A DNA stretch of 64,000 nucleotides, taken from NCBI GenBank assembly GCA_033782935.1, contig JAWQEG010001425.1, forward strand, positions 110,001 through 174,000, read 5' to 3'. Under the pieces are notes generated by a model. The model did no database searches, was not told where the DNA came from, and saw only the letters and a list, made by a program, of their open reading frames with translations. This DNA is from Petrolisthes cinctipes (Eukaryota > Arthropoda > Malacostraca > Decapoda > Porcellanidae). The position numbers and the translations under genes were made by a program. Positions 41,937 through 54,189 of the stretch are shown in pieces (position 1 is the stretch's first letter; each line of letters begins with the position of its first letter).

Positions 41937-44294
41937 ATGGCTGGGCGTAGTGAAGAAAATACGGGCTCGTTCGATTCGGTGCATCCTACCGCGCTGCCAG
42001 GCGCACCCGCTCCTGTAACCTCCACTCCGCGGGTGCAACCAGCTAGATTGCGTCATGCACCTGCAAGGTTGTCAGATTCTGCAATAGGGCGGGAATTGGA
42101 GAATCTGGCAGACCTTTCATATGGGAGTGACGACCTGGACAGCTACTCTGATACTGAATGGCAAGCTGACGAATCAACTGAGGAAGATGTCTGTGTAGCG
42201 GTGACTTCCATCACAGCTCTTCCCTCAACTTCAGCCTTGCATGATGTGTCAGAGGTTACAGCCCCAGTTGCAATTCCGTCCACCAGTGGGGTGGGAGGTA
42301 GTTTGGGAGACACTCTCTTGTCTCCCATTCCTACAACATCTGGCGTGGGAGGCAGGAAGAGGTCTACTCCTGCTTCAACCTCCAAACCTCGCTACGTCTC
42401 CACTCCCATGGGCAAGAGGCCGAGGAGGAGGTTAGATTTTTCGTCTTCCTCTTCCTCGTCGGACGAGGATGCGTCGCAACCAGTGGTGGTAAGAGGGAGG
42501 AGAGTAGGAGTAAGAGGGAAGGGTAAAGGAAGGGGGAAGAGGACAAAGGCAGCTTATCTCTCCCCTACAGTTGACCCTGATAGCCCGCCCCCCCGTGACC
42601 TGACGCCACCTCCCCCACCACCACACTCTCCCTCTCCTCTCGTGCCTGACGACTCACTCTCGCCTGCCCCTGGTACCGCTGCACCACCACCACCACAACA
42701 ACAACGCCAACAACGACAGCAACGCGGCGCACCTCATCATAGACCCGCTGATCCCTATGTGTGGACGGATTGCGATGAATTTGCGCCTGATATACCTGCC
42801 TTTGACGACAGTCATTCAGGTATACAGGCCGCATTTCCCTGTCGTCAGAGGTCATCAATATTAGATTATTTCACTGCCTTTTTTGATATAATATTGATGA
42901 CTTACATGATGCAGGAGATAAACACCTTCAAACAACTCTCTGTGCAACTCAGCAATAGACCAGGCAGGGAACATAGTAAGATGTTGCAATGGGCTGACGT
43001 CGATATTGCTGAGTTGTATGTGTGGTTAGCTTTGACCATGATGATGCCTCATGTCAAGAAACATCGCCTCAAGGACTTCTGGAGCACACACGCCCTGATA
43101 TCCACACCTGCGTTCGGGAAATACATGTCCAGGGACAGGTATAGGGACATTTTGTCCTACCTGCACTTCGCCCCCAACATGGGTCCACACCCGAACGACA
43201 GGCTGTGGAAATTTAGGCCAGTAATGTCTATCCTCCAGGAGAAAATACGAGCATTTTTTCGACCATTCCAGAAAGTGGTTATCGACGAGTCTCTGGTGCT
43301 GTTCAGGGGAAGACTGTCCTTCATCCAGTACATCCCGTCAAAGAGGCATAGATTTGGCATCAAATTCTATGTCATCTGCGACTGTAAGACTGGCTATGTG
43401 TTGGATTTTATACTCTATTCAGGTACGGATGTGGATGTCCCGGCCGACGACCCTCTTGGCTTCAGCGGGAGTGTTGTCAAGGCACTCATGGGGGATTACC
43501 TTGACAACAACCACATCCTGTACACTGATAACTATTACACCTCTCCAGCACTTAGCCAGTTTCTCCTGCAGCACCAAACAGGATCCTGCGGAACTATTCG
43601 TGTCAACAGGAAGGGGTGGCCAGCATTCCCTCTCACCCGGAGGGGCGACTGCATCAAGAAGAAATGTGGGAACATGCTGGCCATCAAATGGCACGATAAA
43701 CGCCCCGTCAATATGCTCACCACCGTGAACAGGGGCGTGATGCAGGATTCTGGGAAGACTGAGCGCGGCACAGGTGATACCATCTACAAGCCTGATGCTG
43801 TGCTCGATTATAACATCAATATGAGACTCGTTGATAAGTCAGACATGATGGTGAGTTCCATCGATTGTCTGAGAAAAACTTGTAAGTGGTACAAGAAGGC
43901 TTTCTTCCACCTTCTTGATGTCACAGTGCTGAACTGTTATATACTCTACCTCCAGCATCACCCTGACTCCAAGTTGGCACTCCGGGAATTCGAGCTAGAG
44001 TTGATATCTCAGCTCCTGGAGAGGTTCAGCACTGTGCAACCACAGCAAGGCAGACAGGCAGCGGCACAACGGCCTGACAGGTTGCAGCAGAGTGGCTATA
44101 TGGCTCGCCACTACCTCACTAATCTGCCACCGTTGCCGTCAGGACGTCCAGGCTCTCGTCGCTGCTATGTTTGCAGGCACACAACACGTCACCCCCAGAA
44201 GTCCAAGGAAACTCGCTTCTGGTGCAAGGAATGTTGTGTGCCGTTATGCCCTGGAAACTGCTTCTCAGACTACCATATATTGGAATATATATAG
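41937..44294 (+). CDS. piggyBac transposase (DDE_Tnp_1_7 type)
   Basis: This transposase cuts and pastes its own element at TTAA. The frame is open from 41832. I prefer the ATG at 41937 because it has A at -3 and G at +4 (GACAATGG) while the upstream ATG has T at -3; this gives about 785 residues. The first ~290 residues are low-complexity and acidic (SYGSDDLDSYSDTEW, SSSSSSSDEDAS, polyPro). The core follows: MLQWADVDIAELYVWLALTM, then catalytic Asp in VVIDESLVLFRGR (~450), Asp in ILYTDNYYTS (~531) and Asp in NMRLVDKSDMM (~633). The C-terminal cysteine-rich domain (CYVCRHTTRH ... WCKECCVPLCPGNC) supplies DNA-binding zinc ligands. No stop or frameshift interrupts it, making it the one apparently functional protein gene in the window. 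Confidence 0.96.
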   Translation: MAGRSEENTGSFDSVHPTALPGAPAPVTSTPRVQPARLRHAPARLSDSAIGRELENLADLSYGSDDLDSYSDTEWQADESTEEDVCVAVTSITALPSTSALHDVSEVTAPVAIPSTSGVGGSLGDTLLSPIPTTSGVGGRKRSTPASTSKPRYVSTPMGKRPRRRLDFSSSSSSSDEDASQPVVVRGRRVGVRGKGKGRGKRTKAAYLSPTVDPDSPPPRDLTPPPPPPHSPSPLVPDDSLSPAPGTAAPPPPQQQRQQRQQRGAPHHRPADPYVWTDCDEFAPDIPAFDDSHSGIQAAFPCRQRSSILDYFTAFFDIILMTYMMQEINTFKQLSVQLSNRPGREHSKMLQWADVDIAELYVWLALTMMMPHVKKHRLKDFWSTHALISTPAFGKYMSRDRYRDILSYLHFAPNMGPHPNDRLWKFRPVMSILQEKIRAFFRPFQKVVIDESLVLFRGRLSFIQYIPSKRHRFGIKFYVICDCKTGYVLDFILYSGTDVDVPADDPLGFSGSVVKALMGDYLDNNHILYTDNYYTSPALSQFLLQHQTGSCGTIRVNRKGWPAFPLTRRGDCIKKKCGNMLAIKWHDKRPVNMLTTVNRGVMQDSGKTERGTGDTIYKPDAVLDYNINMRLVDKSDMMVSSIDCLRKTCKWYKKAFFHLLDVTVLNCYILYLQHHPDSKLALREFELELISQLLERFSTVQPQQGRQAAAQRPDRLQQSGYMARHYLTNLPPLPSGRPGSRRCYVCRHTTRHPQKSKETRFWCKECCVPLCPGNCFSDYHILEYI

Positions 44295-44299
44295 AAGCA

Positions 44300-45107
44300 G
44301 GAAGTGATGGGAGTATGCGAATAAAGTGACAGTGACACTTGGTGACAGTGACACTATTTAGGCTATAAGAAAAGTGAGAGTGACACATTTGTACATATAT
44401 TTTAGGCTGTAGTGACGTGATAGTGACACATTTGTACATATTAGGCTATAAGAAAAGTGAGAGTGACACATTTACGCATAGAAAAAATGATAATAAAAAA
44501 TTTAAAACAACAAAATACAAAAATATATAGAAAATAAGGATAACAGTGATAGTGACACATTTATATTTACGTTGAACATGAACAAATGGTGCGAATGACA
44601 CTGAAAATGTTTCGCGTAAATACTGTACATAACTCCCACGCTTCTCTCCAGGGCATAAAACCACTCTGGAATGGTCAGCTAACCACACAAATAATACAGG
44701 GGCTGTAATGGTAGGATGCACACGAACCGTACGACGTGTCGCCCGGGGGAGGCAAGTGTTGCGTCATTCTGCCGGCGGCCATCTTTTCTCCACCCACGCC
44801 AGTCCTTGTCAGAGCCACGCTCACAAAGCGAACGCAGCCTCGCTCTCACGGGAAAAGTGACCTCCATTCCTCACTTGATTTCTCGGCAATGGAGTGTCCT
44901 AGAGAGCTAGGGTTGGTTTTAATGGAAAGAGGAGGAGTTGATGGTGAGTACACAATCAAATTTAAGTTGTTCAGTATTGTAGTTTAGACGTAGGGAGTAA
45001 GAGAAGTAGAGTGATTTTCCGGGAAATACCCGGACAGGCAGGATAAAAGTAAGTATTGGACCCGTACTCACAGCACGTAATTTCATTCTTGCCCCGTCCC
45101 GGAGGGG
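44300..45107. repeat. piggyBac 3' noncoding region with GTGACA repeats
   Basis: Imperfect repeats of TAAGAAAAGTGAGAGTGACA plus CATTTGTACATAT occur at 44320-44480, then about 600 bases of unique DNA to the right terminus. A polyadenylation-like AATAAAG lies at 44320, just past the stop. Confidence 0.75.
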
Positions 45108-45111
45108 TTAA

Positions 45112-45200
45112 TACAAAGTTTTTAGCTTTTTTTTCTTGCTAATTTATAACATTCTAAGACACTTTTCTTCAATGGTATTTTATTATTATTATTATTATTA

Positions 45201-45237
<37 letters not shown>

Positions 45238-45262
45238 CATCATTATTATTATTATTATTATG

Positions 45263-45313
<51 letters not shown>

Positions 45314-45425
45314 TAAACCTAACCTAACCTAATGTAATGTCAACAGAATTGGTCAGGTGCTAACCAGGTCATGGAAGATGAAGATAATGAAAGGTAATAT
45401 ATTATTATTATTATTATTATAGGTA
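45112..45425. repeat. (ATT)n microsatellite, right arm
   Basis: ATT repeats at 45180-45310 and 45398-45420 flank CAGTAAACCTAACC and mirror 16936-17100. The array is longer than in the left arm. Confidence 0.93.
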
Positions 45426-45860
45426 AAAGTATAGAAGTAGTTCATTCACTATATTGTATATTTTAGTATCATTAACCACTATTTTGGACCATTCTAACAC
45501 ACTTTTCATCTATGGTGTTTCTCTGGGAGATGCCCCTTTTTAGAGATGTGCCCCATTTTACAAACATATTTTGGAAATTAATCTGACCTAACCTGACCTA
45601 GCCAGTAAATATTGAAAGAATTACCGTTATTGCATATGGGTTTTCTACCTTCATTACCCACTTATTTAGACAATCTTAAGACTATTTTCTTCTATGGCAT
45701 TTCCTCCACAAATGCCCCATTTCCAAGATAGGGCATATTCAGATGGGGTATTTTGACATTAGCCTGACCTAACCTAACCTAACCACATCAGACTACTGGG
45801 ACCTAACCTGGGCAAACTACCGGGACCTAACCGTGGTAAAGTACAGGAAGTCTACTTACG
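45425..45860. mobile_element. MITE-2 and partial MITE-1, right arm
   Basis: Mirror of 16470-16935, with the same missing MITE-1 end. Confirms both were present before the inverted duplication. Confidence 0.7.
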
Positions 45861-45894
45861 TTACAACACATTTTCTGTGTTTACTAATGTCACC

Positions 45895-46196
45895 TGAAAA
45901 ACTATGATTCTGTTTATTTTTTTGGTGATAAACTATGATTTATTTTTTATTTTTTTTATGATAAACTGTATCGTTTTATATATATATATTTTTTTGTGCT
46001 AAACTGTTTCTTTCTTTCTTTCTTTTTGTGATAAACTGGGTTGTTTTTTTTGTGTGTGATACTGTTTATTATTTCTTATGGTAATAAACTATACTTCTTT
46101 TTTCTTTTGGTGATAAACTATGCTTTTTTTATTTCTTTTTTGTGATTAGCTATACTTCTTCTTTTTTATTTTGTGATAAACTCTGCTTGTGTGTGT

Positions 46197-46232
<36 letters not shown>

Positions 46233-46800
46233 GTGATAAACTATGCTGCTTTTTTTGGTGATAAACGATGCTTCTTTTTTTGGTGATAAACGATGCCTAT
46301 TATTATTTTTTTTTTTTGTGATAAACTATGCTTCTTCTTTTTCCTTTTGGTGATAAATTATGTTTCTTTCTTTTTTTATATAAACTATGCTTCTTTTTTC
46401 TTTTTTTTTTGTGATAAACTGTTTCTTTTTTTTGTGTGCGATAAACTATGCTTTTTTTTTTGTGTTAAACTATGCTTCTTCTTTTTTGGTGATAAACTAT
46501 GCTTTTTTTTGTGTGTGTGATAAACTATACTTTTTTTGTGTGTGTGTGATAAACTAGGCTTATAATTATTATTATTATTATTAATTTTTTTTAACTATGC
46601 TTTTTTTGTGTGTGATAAACTAGGCTTATTATTATTATTATTATTATTTTTTTTTGTGTGATAAACTATCCTTTTCATTTGTGTGTGTGATAAACTATGC
46701 TTATTATTATTATCATTATTATTATATTTTTTTTTTTTGTGATTAACTTTTTTGTGTGTGATAATCTATGCTTCTTTTTTTTTATATATATATATTTTTT
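45895..46800. repeat. Degenerate GTGATAAACTATGCTT minisatellite, right arm
   Basis: Mirror of 15535-16420. Poly-T tracts reach about 30 bases at 46201-46231, and (ATT)n spacers differ in length from the left arm. Confidence 0.93.
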
Positions 46801-46934
46801 TTTTGGGGGGGGCGGTTAGTCACTTAAAAGCCGGCACCTGATTGGTTGAACAACACAGGGCGCCCAAACTACATTTTTTCTAATGATTTCATACATTATT
46901 TTTTTAAATGCATAAACATACATACATATGATAA

Positions 46935-47500
46935 TTGAGGGTAATAGATATTTTATTTAATAGTATTTTCTTAACATATTTATTTTCTGTTTATTTATCA
47001 GTATTTTCTTAACATATTTCTTTTCTGTGTATTTAATATTACTTTTTATATATATTTCTTTTCTGTTTATATAATAATACTTTCTTAACATATTTATTTT
47101 CTGTTTATATAATAATGCTTTCTTAATATATATATTTTTTGTTTATATAATAATTTTTTAACATAATTTTTTCTGTTTATATAATAGTACTTTCATAACA
47201 TGTTTATATAATAATATTTTCATAACATATTCCTTTTTTGTTTATTTGATAGTACCCCCAACATTTTTTTTTCAGATTTTGTAAAAATGTACGGCGATTA
47301 TCCTATAGTTGGCAACACTGATATTCTGCCGCGAGGTTGAAATGTCCAAAATGTAGGGCGATTCTCCTGTAGTTGGCAACACTGTGGTATCCAGCCCTAG
47401 ATCAGTGTTGCCAGTGTCCAATGTTGCCAGCTGAGAGGGATTGCCACCTGACCATCTAGGTGAGTGACTGTGTTTGGGTTTAATTGTGTGTGTGTGTGTA
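46935..47500. repeat. AT-rich minisatellite and GTGTTGCC repeat, right arm
   Basis: Mirror of 14815-15370: TTTCTGTTTATATAATA units (46935-47250), then the GTTGGCAACACTG block (47270-47470). Confidence 0.88.
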
Positions 47501-48389
47501 TGTGTACAGTACATAATATGTTCTTACCTATTTGTATCTTTACAGGATTGAGTCAAGCTCGTAATGTCCCGTATTTTAAATCACAATTATCATATTTTTC
47601 TTTAAAGTTATGTATGTTTTTGACACACACCACTTCTTCTGGTAATTTGTTCCATTCGTCTATTACTCTATTTGGAAAGCTATATTTCTGTACATCTTAA
47701 TCTCCTCTTCTTTTAATTAATTTCTTACTGTGTCCTCTCATTGTAGGTATTCCTTGTTGACATAAGTTATATATATCTATCTTTTCTTTTTCTGTGACAC
47801 ATTTGTAAACCATAATCATATCACCTCTCTTTCATCTTTCTTCTAGTTTAGGTAATTTTAGTTTCGCTAGTCTTTCTTCATAGTGTGTGTGTACAGTACA
47901 TAATATTATGTGTGTGTGTGTGTGTGTGTGTACAGTACATAATATTGTGTGTGTGTGTACAGTACATAATATGTGTGTGTGTGTACAGTACATAATATTG
48001 TGTGTGTGTGTGTGTGTGTACAGTACATAATATTGTGTGTGTGTGTGTGTACAGTACATAATATTGCGTGTGTGTACAGTACATAATATGTGTGTGTGTG
48101 TGTGTATGTTTTTGACACACACCACTTCTGGTAATTTATTCCATTCATCTATTACTCTATTTGGAAAGCTATATTTCTGTACATATTTGTGTGTGTGTGT
48201 GTGTTTTTGACACACACCACTTCTTCTGGTAATTTATTCAATTCGTCTTTTACTCTATTTGGGAAGCTATATTTCTGTACATATTTGTGTGTGTGTGTGT
48301 GTGTGTGTGTTTTTGACACACACCACTTCTTCTGGTAATTTATTCAATTCGTCTTTTACTCTATTTGGAAAGCTATATTTCTGTACATA

Positions 48390-48428
<39 letters not shown>

Positions 48429-48554
48429 TTTTGACACACACCACTTCTTCTGGTAATTTATTCAATTCGTCTATTACTCCATTTGGAAATCTATATATCT
48501 GTACATCTTTATCTCCTCTTCTTTTAATTAATTTCTTACTGTGTCCTCTCATTG
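47500..48554 (-). mobile_element. LINE-E C-terminal fragments, right arm
   Basis: Mirror of 13863-14810. FPNRVIDEWNKLPE-type blocks separated by (TG)n number four or more here, against three on the left, showing array instability since duplication. Confidence 0.75.
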
Positions 48555-48799
48555 TGTTGAGCTGGTAGATACATATGGCAGGATAAAGCAGAGGCACAGG
48601 AGCAAGGAAATTAACTTTATAATTCTGGAGGCAACACACATGGAATGTAACAGCCAGTGTCAACCACCACCTCTCTCACTCACACATCTCCAAAACATAA
48701 ACAAATGACATTTCGTGAAGCGCGGAGCATAACATCTCACACAAATTTAACATAGTTAACATGTATAATATGTTTGGTATTTAATTTTCTTGACTTTTC

Positions 48800-48800
48800 A

Positions 48801-48865
<65 letters not shown>

Positions 48866-48866
48866 C
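48800..48866. repeat. (ATT)n microsatellite in Copia 3' region
   Basis: Mirror of 13567-13616, somewhat longer here. Confidence 0.93.
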
Positions 48867-49081
48867 ATCTATCTCTCTATGTAACATCTCACACAAATTG
48901 AACATATTTAAAATATTCACTCTCTTCTAAATAAAATGGAATTATATTCAAACTAATGATAACTGTCCATGCAGCTCAAATAGATGACAACAGTATAAAA
49001 ATAAAAAACTTATAGGCAAATAGAACATAAAAAATTATTGTTCTTTTTACGAAATTAATATACTTCAGTTAATTTGTTAGC

Positions 49082-49903
49082 TTACAATCCCAAACATCCA
49101 TTTTCAAAAACACAAGCTATCTTCAAAGAATTCACTCCTTTCTTTGTTAACACATCAGCCAATTGTGCCTTTGACTCTAACCAAAACACTTTCAACTCTC
49201 CACTCTGAACCATTTCTTTGAGAATAGTTATGTCAATTCTTAATCTCTTCTCTGAAACATTTTTCACAGAGTACACATTATCATAAAGTGAATGGTTATC
49301 TACATAAAGTTCTACAGGCAACCTTCTTTCATTATCATACAATATCTGAGACAACATATTTCCAAGATACTAGGCCATAATATCTACTGCCTCAGTAGCT
49401 GCTAGAGTTTCAGCTGCAAGGGTGCTCTTCACAACTCTTCTCATCCTCTTTGCTTCCCAATACAAAGGACAACTATTTCCATTTTCTCCTACAAGGAAAA
49501 TCACAAAGCCCCCAGCACTACTAGATCCATCTGGGAGACCAGCATAAGAAGCATCACTGTACACAACTAACTTACAACTAGAGGTATCACCAACTTCTGG
49601 AAAGTACATTGAATTTTCAAAAGTACAGGCTTTTCTTAGACATTTATTTGCCTCGATCAAATCTCCTACTTTAGGATGATTTACTTTGCAGCTAAGTTCT
49701 AACACATCATATGACAGATCAGGCCTTGAATTGGTACATAACCACCCTAGTTGGCCCACCAAACTCCTGAAACTCTCCTTTTCTTCTTCATTACATTCCA
49801 ACCTCTTATTTAGTCCTCTCACAGCACTTACATTTACAGCTTCCAAAAGTTTACAGTACTCATTCTGATGAATTTTGACACCCTGATCATTCATTCTGTA
49901 CAA
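49082..49903 (-). pseudogene. Copia RNase H region, right arm
   Basis: Same blocks as 12538-13359: VVYSDASYAG, STLAAETLA, YVDNHSLYD, LADVLTKKG. The internal TAG after DIMA is conserved between arms, so it predates duplication. Confidence 0.87.
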
Positions 49904-50118
49904 TACTTAGTCCAATATATTTGAAAATGTCTTTATTTTGTTCCTTAACCTGAAACTGACTTCTTATTTTGGCAATGACAACATTTTTCAATCTCTTTGT
50001 TCCTCCCCACAAGAAGTGATCTACATGCATCCAAAACATATCACACAACTCTCGCTGCAGGGTCAGTTTTTACCTGAGTACATCCCATCTTCAACATGAA
50101 GGTTTTCACTGTGAGATA

Positions 50119-51045
50119 CTACCTCCTAGCTGCATCATTGACGCCACATACACATTTTTGTAATTTCCACAGAACAGTACTATCACCACCTGCCTCAGTA
50201 GGAGGAATAAGATACACATCACACTCAAACCGTTCACTCTGTAGGAATGCAGCCTTAATGTCAATTGAGTTCACTCCCCACTTTTTAGAAGACAGTATTG
50301 CAACAAAAGACCTCAACATTTCTTTACTAACAGTGGGAAAATCTGACTGAACTTCTTCTTTTTCCTCAAAACCTCTAGCAACCAACCTTGCTTTAATTTT
50401 CTTTTTTCCATCCTTATTTTCTTTTTCAGTTACTACCCATCGAACTGAGAGTTCATTTTGACCCATGTTTGTAACTTCCTCATACACACCAAAATTCTTC
50501 CAACTTCTCATTTCTTCTTGTTTTGCCTTGTCAAGTTCTTGATTCTCCATGTTTTCACAAGCCATTACTATTTCACTGGGTTCCTGTACTCCATTCTCTT
50601 CTAATATAGGTATCCACTTTTCTACATCTCTGTTCCAGTCAAGGGCTGATAAGCTTCCATCCTCATAATTACTGTATTTTCCTATTGCTTTTCCAGCACG
50701 ACTATGCATAGTTACTGTCTGCCACTCATCTGACTCTTTTGAAAGGAACTTTACTTTCTGTCCAATCTTTGGGATACTTTTGACTCTCACACTATCTTCA
50801 TGTGTATCCTCAACTATACTGTGATATTCTTCTTCTTCTTTGTCATAACTTTCTACAGGATTTTCAACTGGATTTATAACTGCTTCAATCTCTTTTTTCT
50901 CAGTTTTAACTTCTTTTGTTTGATGTCTGAGTGTGTCAAGTAGTGAGTTTCTCCCATCTTTGGTGTCTGTGTCAAAACTGTATGGTATTTCCTGAACATG
51001 GTTTTCATGGACTCTTACAGTATTTAAACCATACTTCAGAATCAT
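50119..51045 (-). pseudogene. Copia reverse transcriptase, right arm
   Basis: 308 residues match the left arm with only a few replacements, then a TAG specific to this arm truncates the frame before the active-site box. The box itself, downstream, again reads VDHFLWGG. Confidence 0.87.
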
Positions 51046-51174
51046 TGTTTTACCATCTTGACCAATGATTACAGCTGGTCCTTTCCACTCCTTTTGATCT
51101 TCTCTCTTGAAATAAACTTGATCTCCATTTTCAAGTGGCTTCTTAGTGGTTCTAACTTTATGTCTTAGTGCACG

Positions 51175-52100
51175 TCAAATTTTCTCAGAGGCTTCAGCAG
51201 CAATAAAAGCCTTCCTTGATGAGTAGCTAGCATTGAGATGTTTGGCAACAATCTCACTGGACATTGTACCTTCTAGAGCGGGAAGTTCATCATTCAGGGT
51301 ACATGGCAGGTTAGGATTCCTTCCATATACAAGTTGATACTGGCTGAAACCCTCCCACCATCTGAACACAGTTCTTTGCATTAACTGCCCAAGCTAAGGC
51401 CACTCTTAATGACAATTTTGGTTGCTCTGTTATTATTTTTGCCACCATTTCATCTATTACTGCATGGTTACGTTCACACAGGCCATTACTGAAGGGTGAA
51501 TATGCTGGTGTATGCATCACTTGAATGTTCATATTTTCACACCTATCAAGGAATGTGGTGTTGACAAACTCCCCACCATTATCACATAAAAACTTCACAG
51601 GAGCTCCTAAACCAGTTCCCAACCATGTTTCAATGACTTTTTCAACAATCTCCTTAGGTTCTTTACTTTTTGTTACACATGATTTTGAGAACCTTGTAGC
51701 CATATCTACCTTATGAAGAAAATATGTATCACCCTTCTTATACTCCTTTAGATCTATTGCTACAACTTGGTTGAACTCTTTTGCCATAGTCACACTCACA
51801 ACTGGTGTTGATGGTGTTTTCTTGTACTTCATACATATTTTACAGCTATTTGACACCTCCTCAGCATGAACACAACACATCTCATCATCAATGTCTCCAT
51901 CTTTCAATAGCTGAATTAACCTCCTACATGTGGGATGACCAAATTGTAGGTGCAGTTTTTCTATCTTCTTTTTCTTTTCCTTTTCATCACTGCCCAATGT
52001 CAGCATTATTTCTTCTGTTTTCTTCCAAACTTCCTTCTCATCCCTTAGCAGGAGACAATAGTGTCCTCATGAAGTGTACCATAACTTTACTCTTTTTCCA
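51175..52100 (-). pseudogene. Copia integrase, right arm
   Basis: The zinc finger and DDE core are as in the left arm, with three replacements (C for F, K for R, P for S). The frameshift before YQLVYGRNPNLPC is shared. Confidence 0.88.
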
Positions 52101-52535
52101 TGTATCATATCAATGTCATTTTCCAGGTCTAGTTTCATTTGTGCTTTCTTCATTGATTTCTTGCTGAACAGTTGTCTGATTTCTTAATCTGGGTCCACTT
52201 GTTTCCTCTGCCATGCAACTACTCTCTGCTACCATTTGTTGAGCTGGTAGATACATATGGCAGGATAAAGCAGAGGCACAGGAGCAAGGAAATTAACTTT
52301 AATTCTGTAGGCAACACACATGGAACGTAGCAGCCAGTGCCAACCATCCCCGCTCGCACTCGCACATCTCCAAAACATAAACAACAAAACAAATGACATT
52401 CGCGAAGCGCGGAGCGTAACATCTCACACAAATTGAACATAGTTAACATGTGTGTGTGTGTTATTGTTTTAAGTAGTGTGTAGCTGCTTGTATTAAATTA
52501 AAAGATGGTAGTTAACCTATTTATTGGAAAGTTTA

Positions 52536-52745
52536 TCATCTAAGGAACAGAGGGCCTCCGGTTAGATGGAAGAACAGAGTGGAAGAGTATGTAAAGGAGA
52601 GAAACGTGAGGGGCAGAGTAGGGACGGACCAAGTAAGGAGGGAGTGTTGGAACAGGGAGAACTGGAGACACTTCTGCCGTGGCAACCCCTTGTGGGGAGT
52701 TCCCAGAGGGAACGAGGTGTCAGAGCTATAGATAGATAGATAGAA
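52536..52745 (+). mobile_element. LINE-B 3' end fragment, right arm
   Basis: Reads WQNRVEEYVKERNVRGRVG-like sequence followed by HFCRGNPLWG and the GATAGATAGATAG tail. Mirror of 9697-9912. The line of sequence begins ...GGTTAGATGGAAGAACAGAG. Confidence 0.83.
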
Positions 52746-52987
52746 ACAGAGGGAAGCTGTCAAACTCTTACGTGAGTTACCCCTATATGGATGATTATAT
52801 TTGACCGCGACTATAATGTGACATCCAGTAATCCATCATCTCCTGGGAACTGAAGGAGCTCATTTGCATAGCCTAGTACTTTGTTCTATGGCTTTCTGTA
52901 ATATTTGTAGATTTGTAGTCTGTCTGTCTGTATACTTGTATGTCTATTTGTCTATCTGTTTATCTACCTTCCTATCAATCTATTTAT

Positions 52988-53245
52988 TTATCTACAGTAT
53001 TTATCTATTTTCTGTCTGTGTGTGTGTGTGTCTGTTGACTCTATTACTTTTGCTACACTGTCTTCAAGTTGCTGTTGAGTTTTTCTGATTACCACAGAAG
53101 ATAATATTACTTTTTTGTATTTCAAAAATTGTCTTTTACTTATTGGTGGCATATCAAATAATGAACAAAACCTTTGTACAGATGCAAAAGATAATCCTTC
53201 AAACATAGCACTGTAAACATGTTTCATGGTGTTTGTTTCCAGCTG
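52988..53245 (-). pseudogene. Mutator-like transposase fragment, right arm
   Basis: Mirror of 9180-9412 with KKVILSSVVIRKT for KKVIVSSVAIRKT. Same truncated extent. Confidence 0.45.
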
Positions 53246-53394
53246 ATAATATGAAGTTGCCTTACTGTTGAGTTTAATTAAGTATTAGAGTATTTATTTA
53301 GAAGATTGTAAGACTTGTTTAGTATTGAATAAGGTAGACTTGTATAAGCTACTTTTTGCTTTATGGAGTTTGGTGGTAAGAGAAGAAAGAAGAT

Positions 53395-53590
53395 ATTATG
53401 CTTGTCAAGTTGTCACCTATAATGACAACTCTACCTGTCATGGATTTGGCAGGATTATTTTGTGTCAAGTTGTCACCTATAATGACAACTCTACCTGTCA
53501 TGGATTTGGCAGGATTATTTTGTGTCAAGTTGTCACCTATAATGACAACTCTACCTGTCATGGATTTAGCAGGATTATTTTGTGGAACCA
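53395..53590 (-). repeat. 60-bp transposase-motif minisatellite, right arm (3 units)
   Basis: Three units of the 60-base repeat found five times in the left arm. All three carry GTGACAACTTGAC (the left arm has a mix of GGGACAAC and GGTGACAAC). Confidence 0.93.
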
Positions 53591-53976
53591 GTCATCAAAT
53601 GAACATGAATGGAACCCTCCACTGGGGGACTTATTGTATTGTGTTCAGTCCAGGCATCATAAAGATGGATACCCTTATATAAACACCACGTATTGAGGGA
53701 GTAACACACCAGATGCAGTTCCAGAGAACATAATAGATATAAAGGATTTTGTTGATAGATGACCCTCTCTGGATATTTAGTGTCCTGCCTCACTATGACT
53801 TTCCTTTAACCTGGATCATCAGTGAGATTTGTCTCATCAAAATTTATTTTGTTCTCTGGAGGAACACCTTCTAGGGATTCTTTCAAGTTACTGTAGAACT
53901 GAGTTAACATGACTTTTGTAACTTTGGCTCTGATAGTCTTTATATTCTAGGACACTCGTTTGTGGTGCTCTAGGTA

Positions 53977-54189
53977 CAGCCACAATCAAATATCCACCAA
54001 CACTTTCCTTCCATCGTGCAAAGAAATCGGTCTCAAATCAAAATATAATCATACAACATTTTATGTCAACTCAACCCCCTCAATTATTATTATTATGAGG
54101 TGCTGCAAAATCATACACGTGTTGTTTTTTATTACCAAGATATTTACTACGATGGAAGGAAAGTGTCGGTTGATATTTGATTGTGGCTG
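53977..54189. mobile_element. MITE-3, right arm
   Basis: The same insertion as 8126-8338, with TA at 53975-53976 and 54190-54191. Confidence 0.9.

Larger units (their letters stand above)
41719..45107 (+). mobile_element. Complete piggyBac transposon
   Basis: The element is bounded by TTAA at 41715-41718 and 45108-45111. Its ends start CCCCCAGAGTCCGGGCAG (left) and, inverted, CCCCTCCGGGACGGGG (right), sharing the CCC... start typical of piggyBac termini. The left arm of the palindrome has the uninterrupted TTTTTTAATACAAAG, so insertion at this TTAA followed the duplication. One long intact transposase gene fills the interior. It is GC-richer than its surroundings and has no nested insertions, which suggests a recent arrival. 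Confidence 0.97.
48555..52448 (-). mobile_element. Copia element, right arm
   Basis: LTR-like ends lie at 48555-48761 and 52237-52448, with the primer-binding site at 52224-52234 (CTCTGCTACCA on the plus strand). It has the same gag deletion, shared TGA, VDH active-site change and RNase H stop as the left arm. It differs by a private stop in the RT (TGG to TAG after CGVNDAARR, about 50116-50118), by INPVENP for INQVENP, by KYGLN for KYGSN and by VVKSTLAAE for VVRSTLAAE. Confidence 0.92.
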
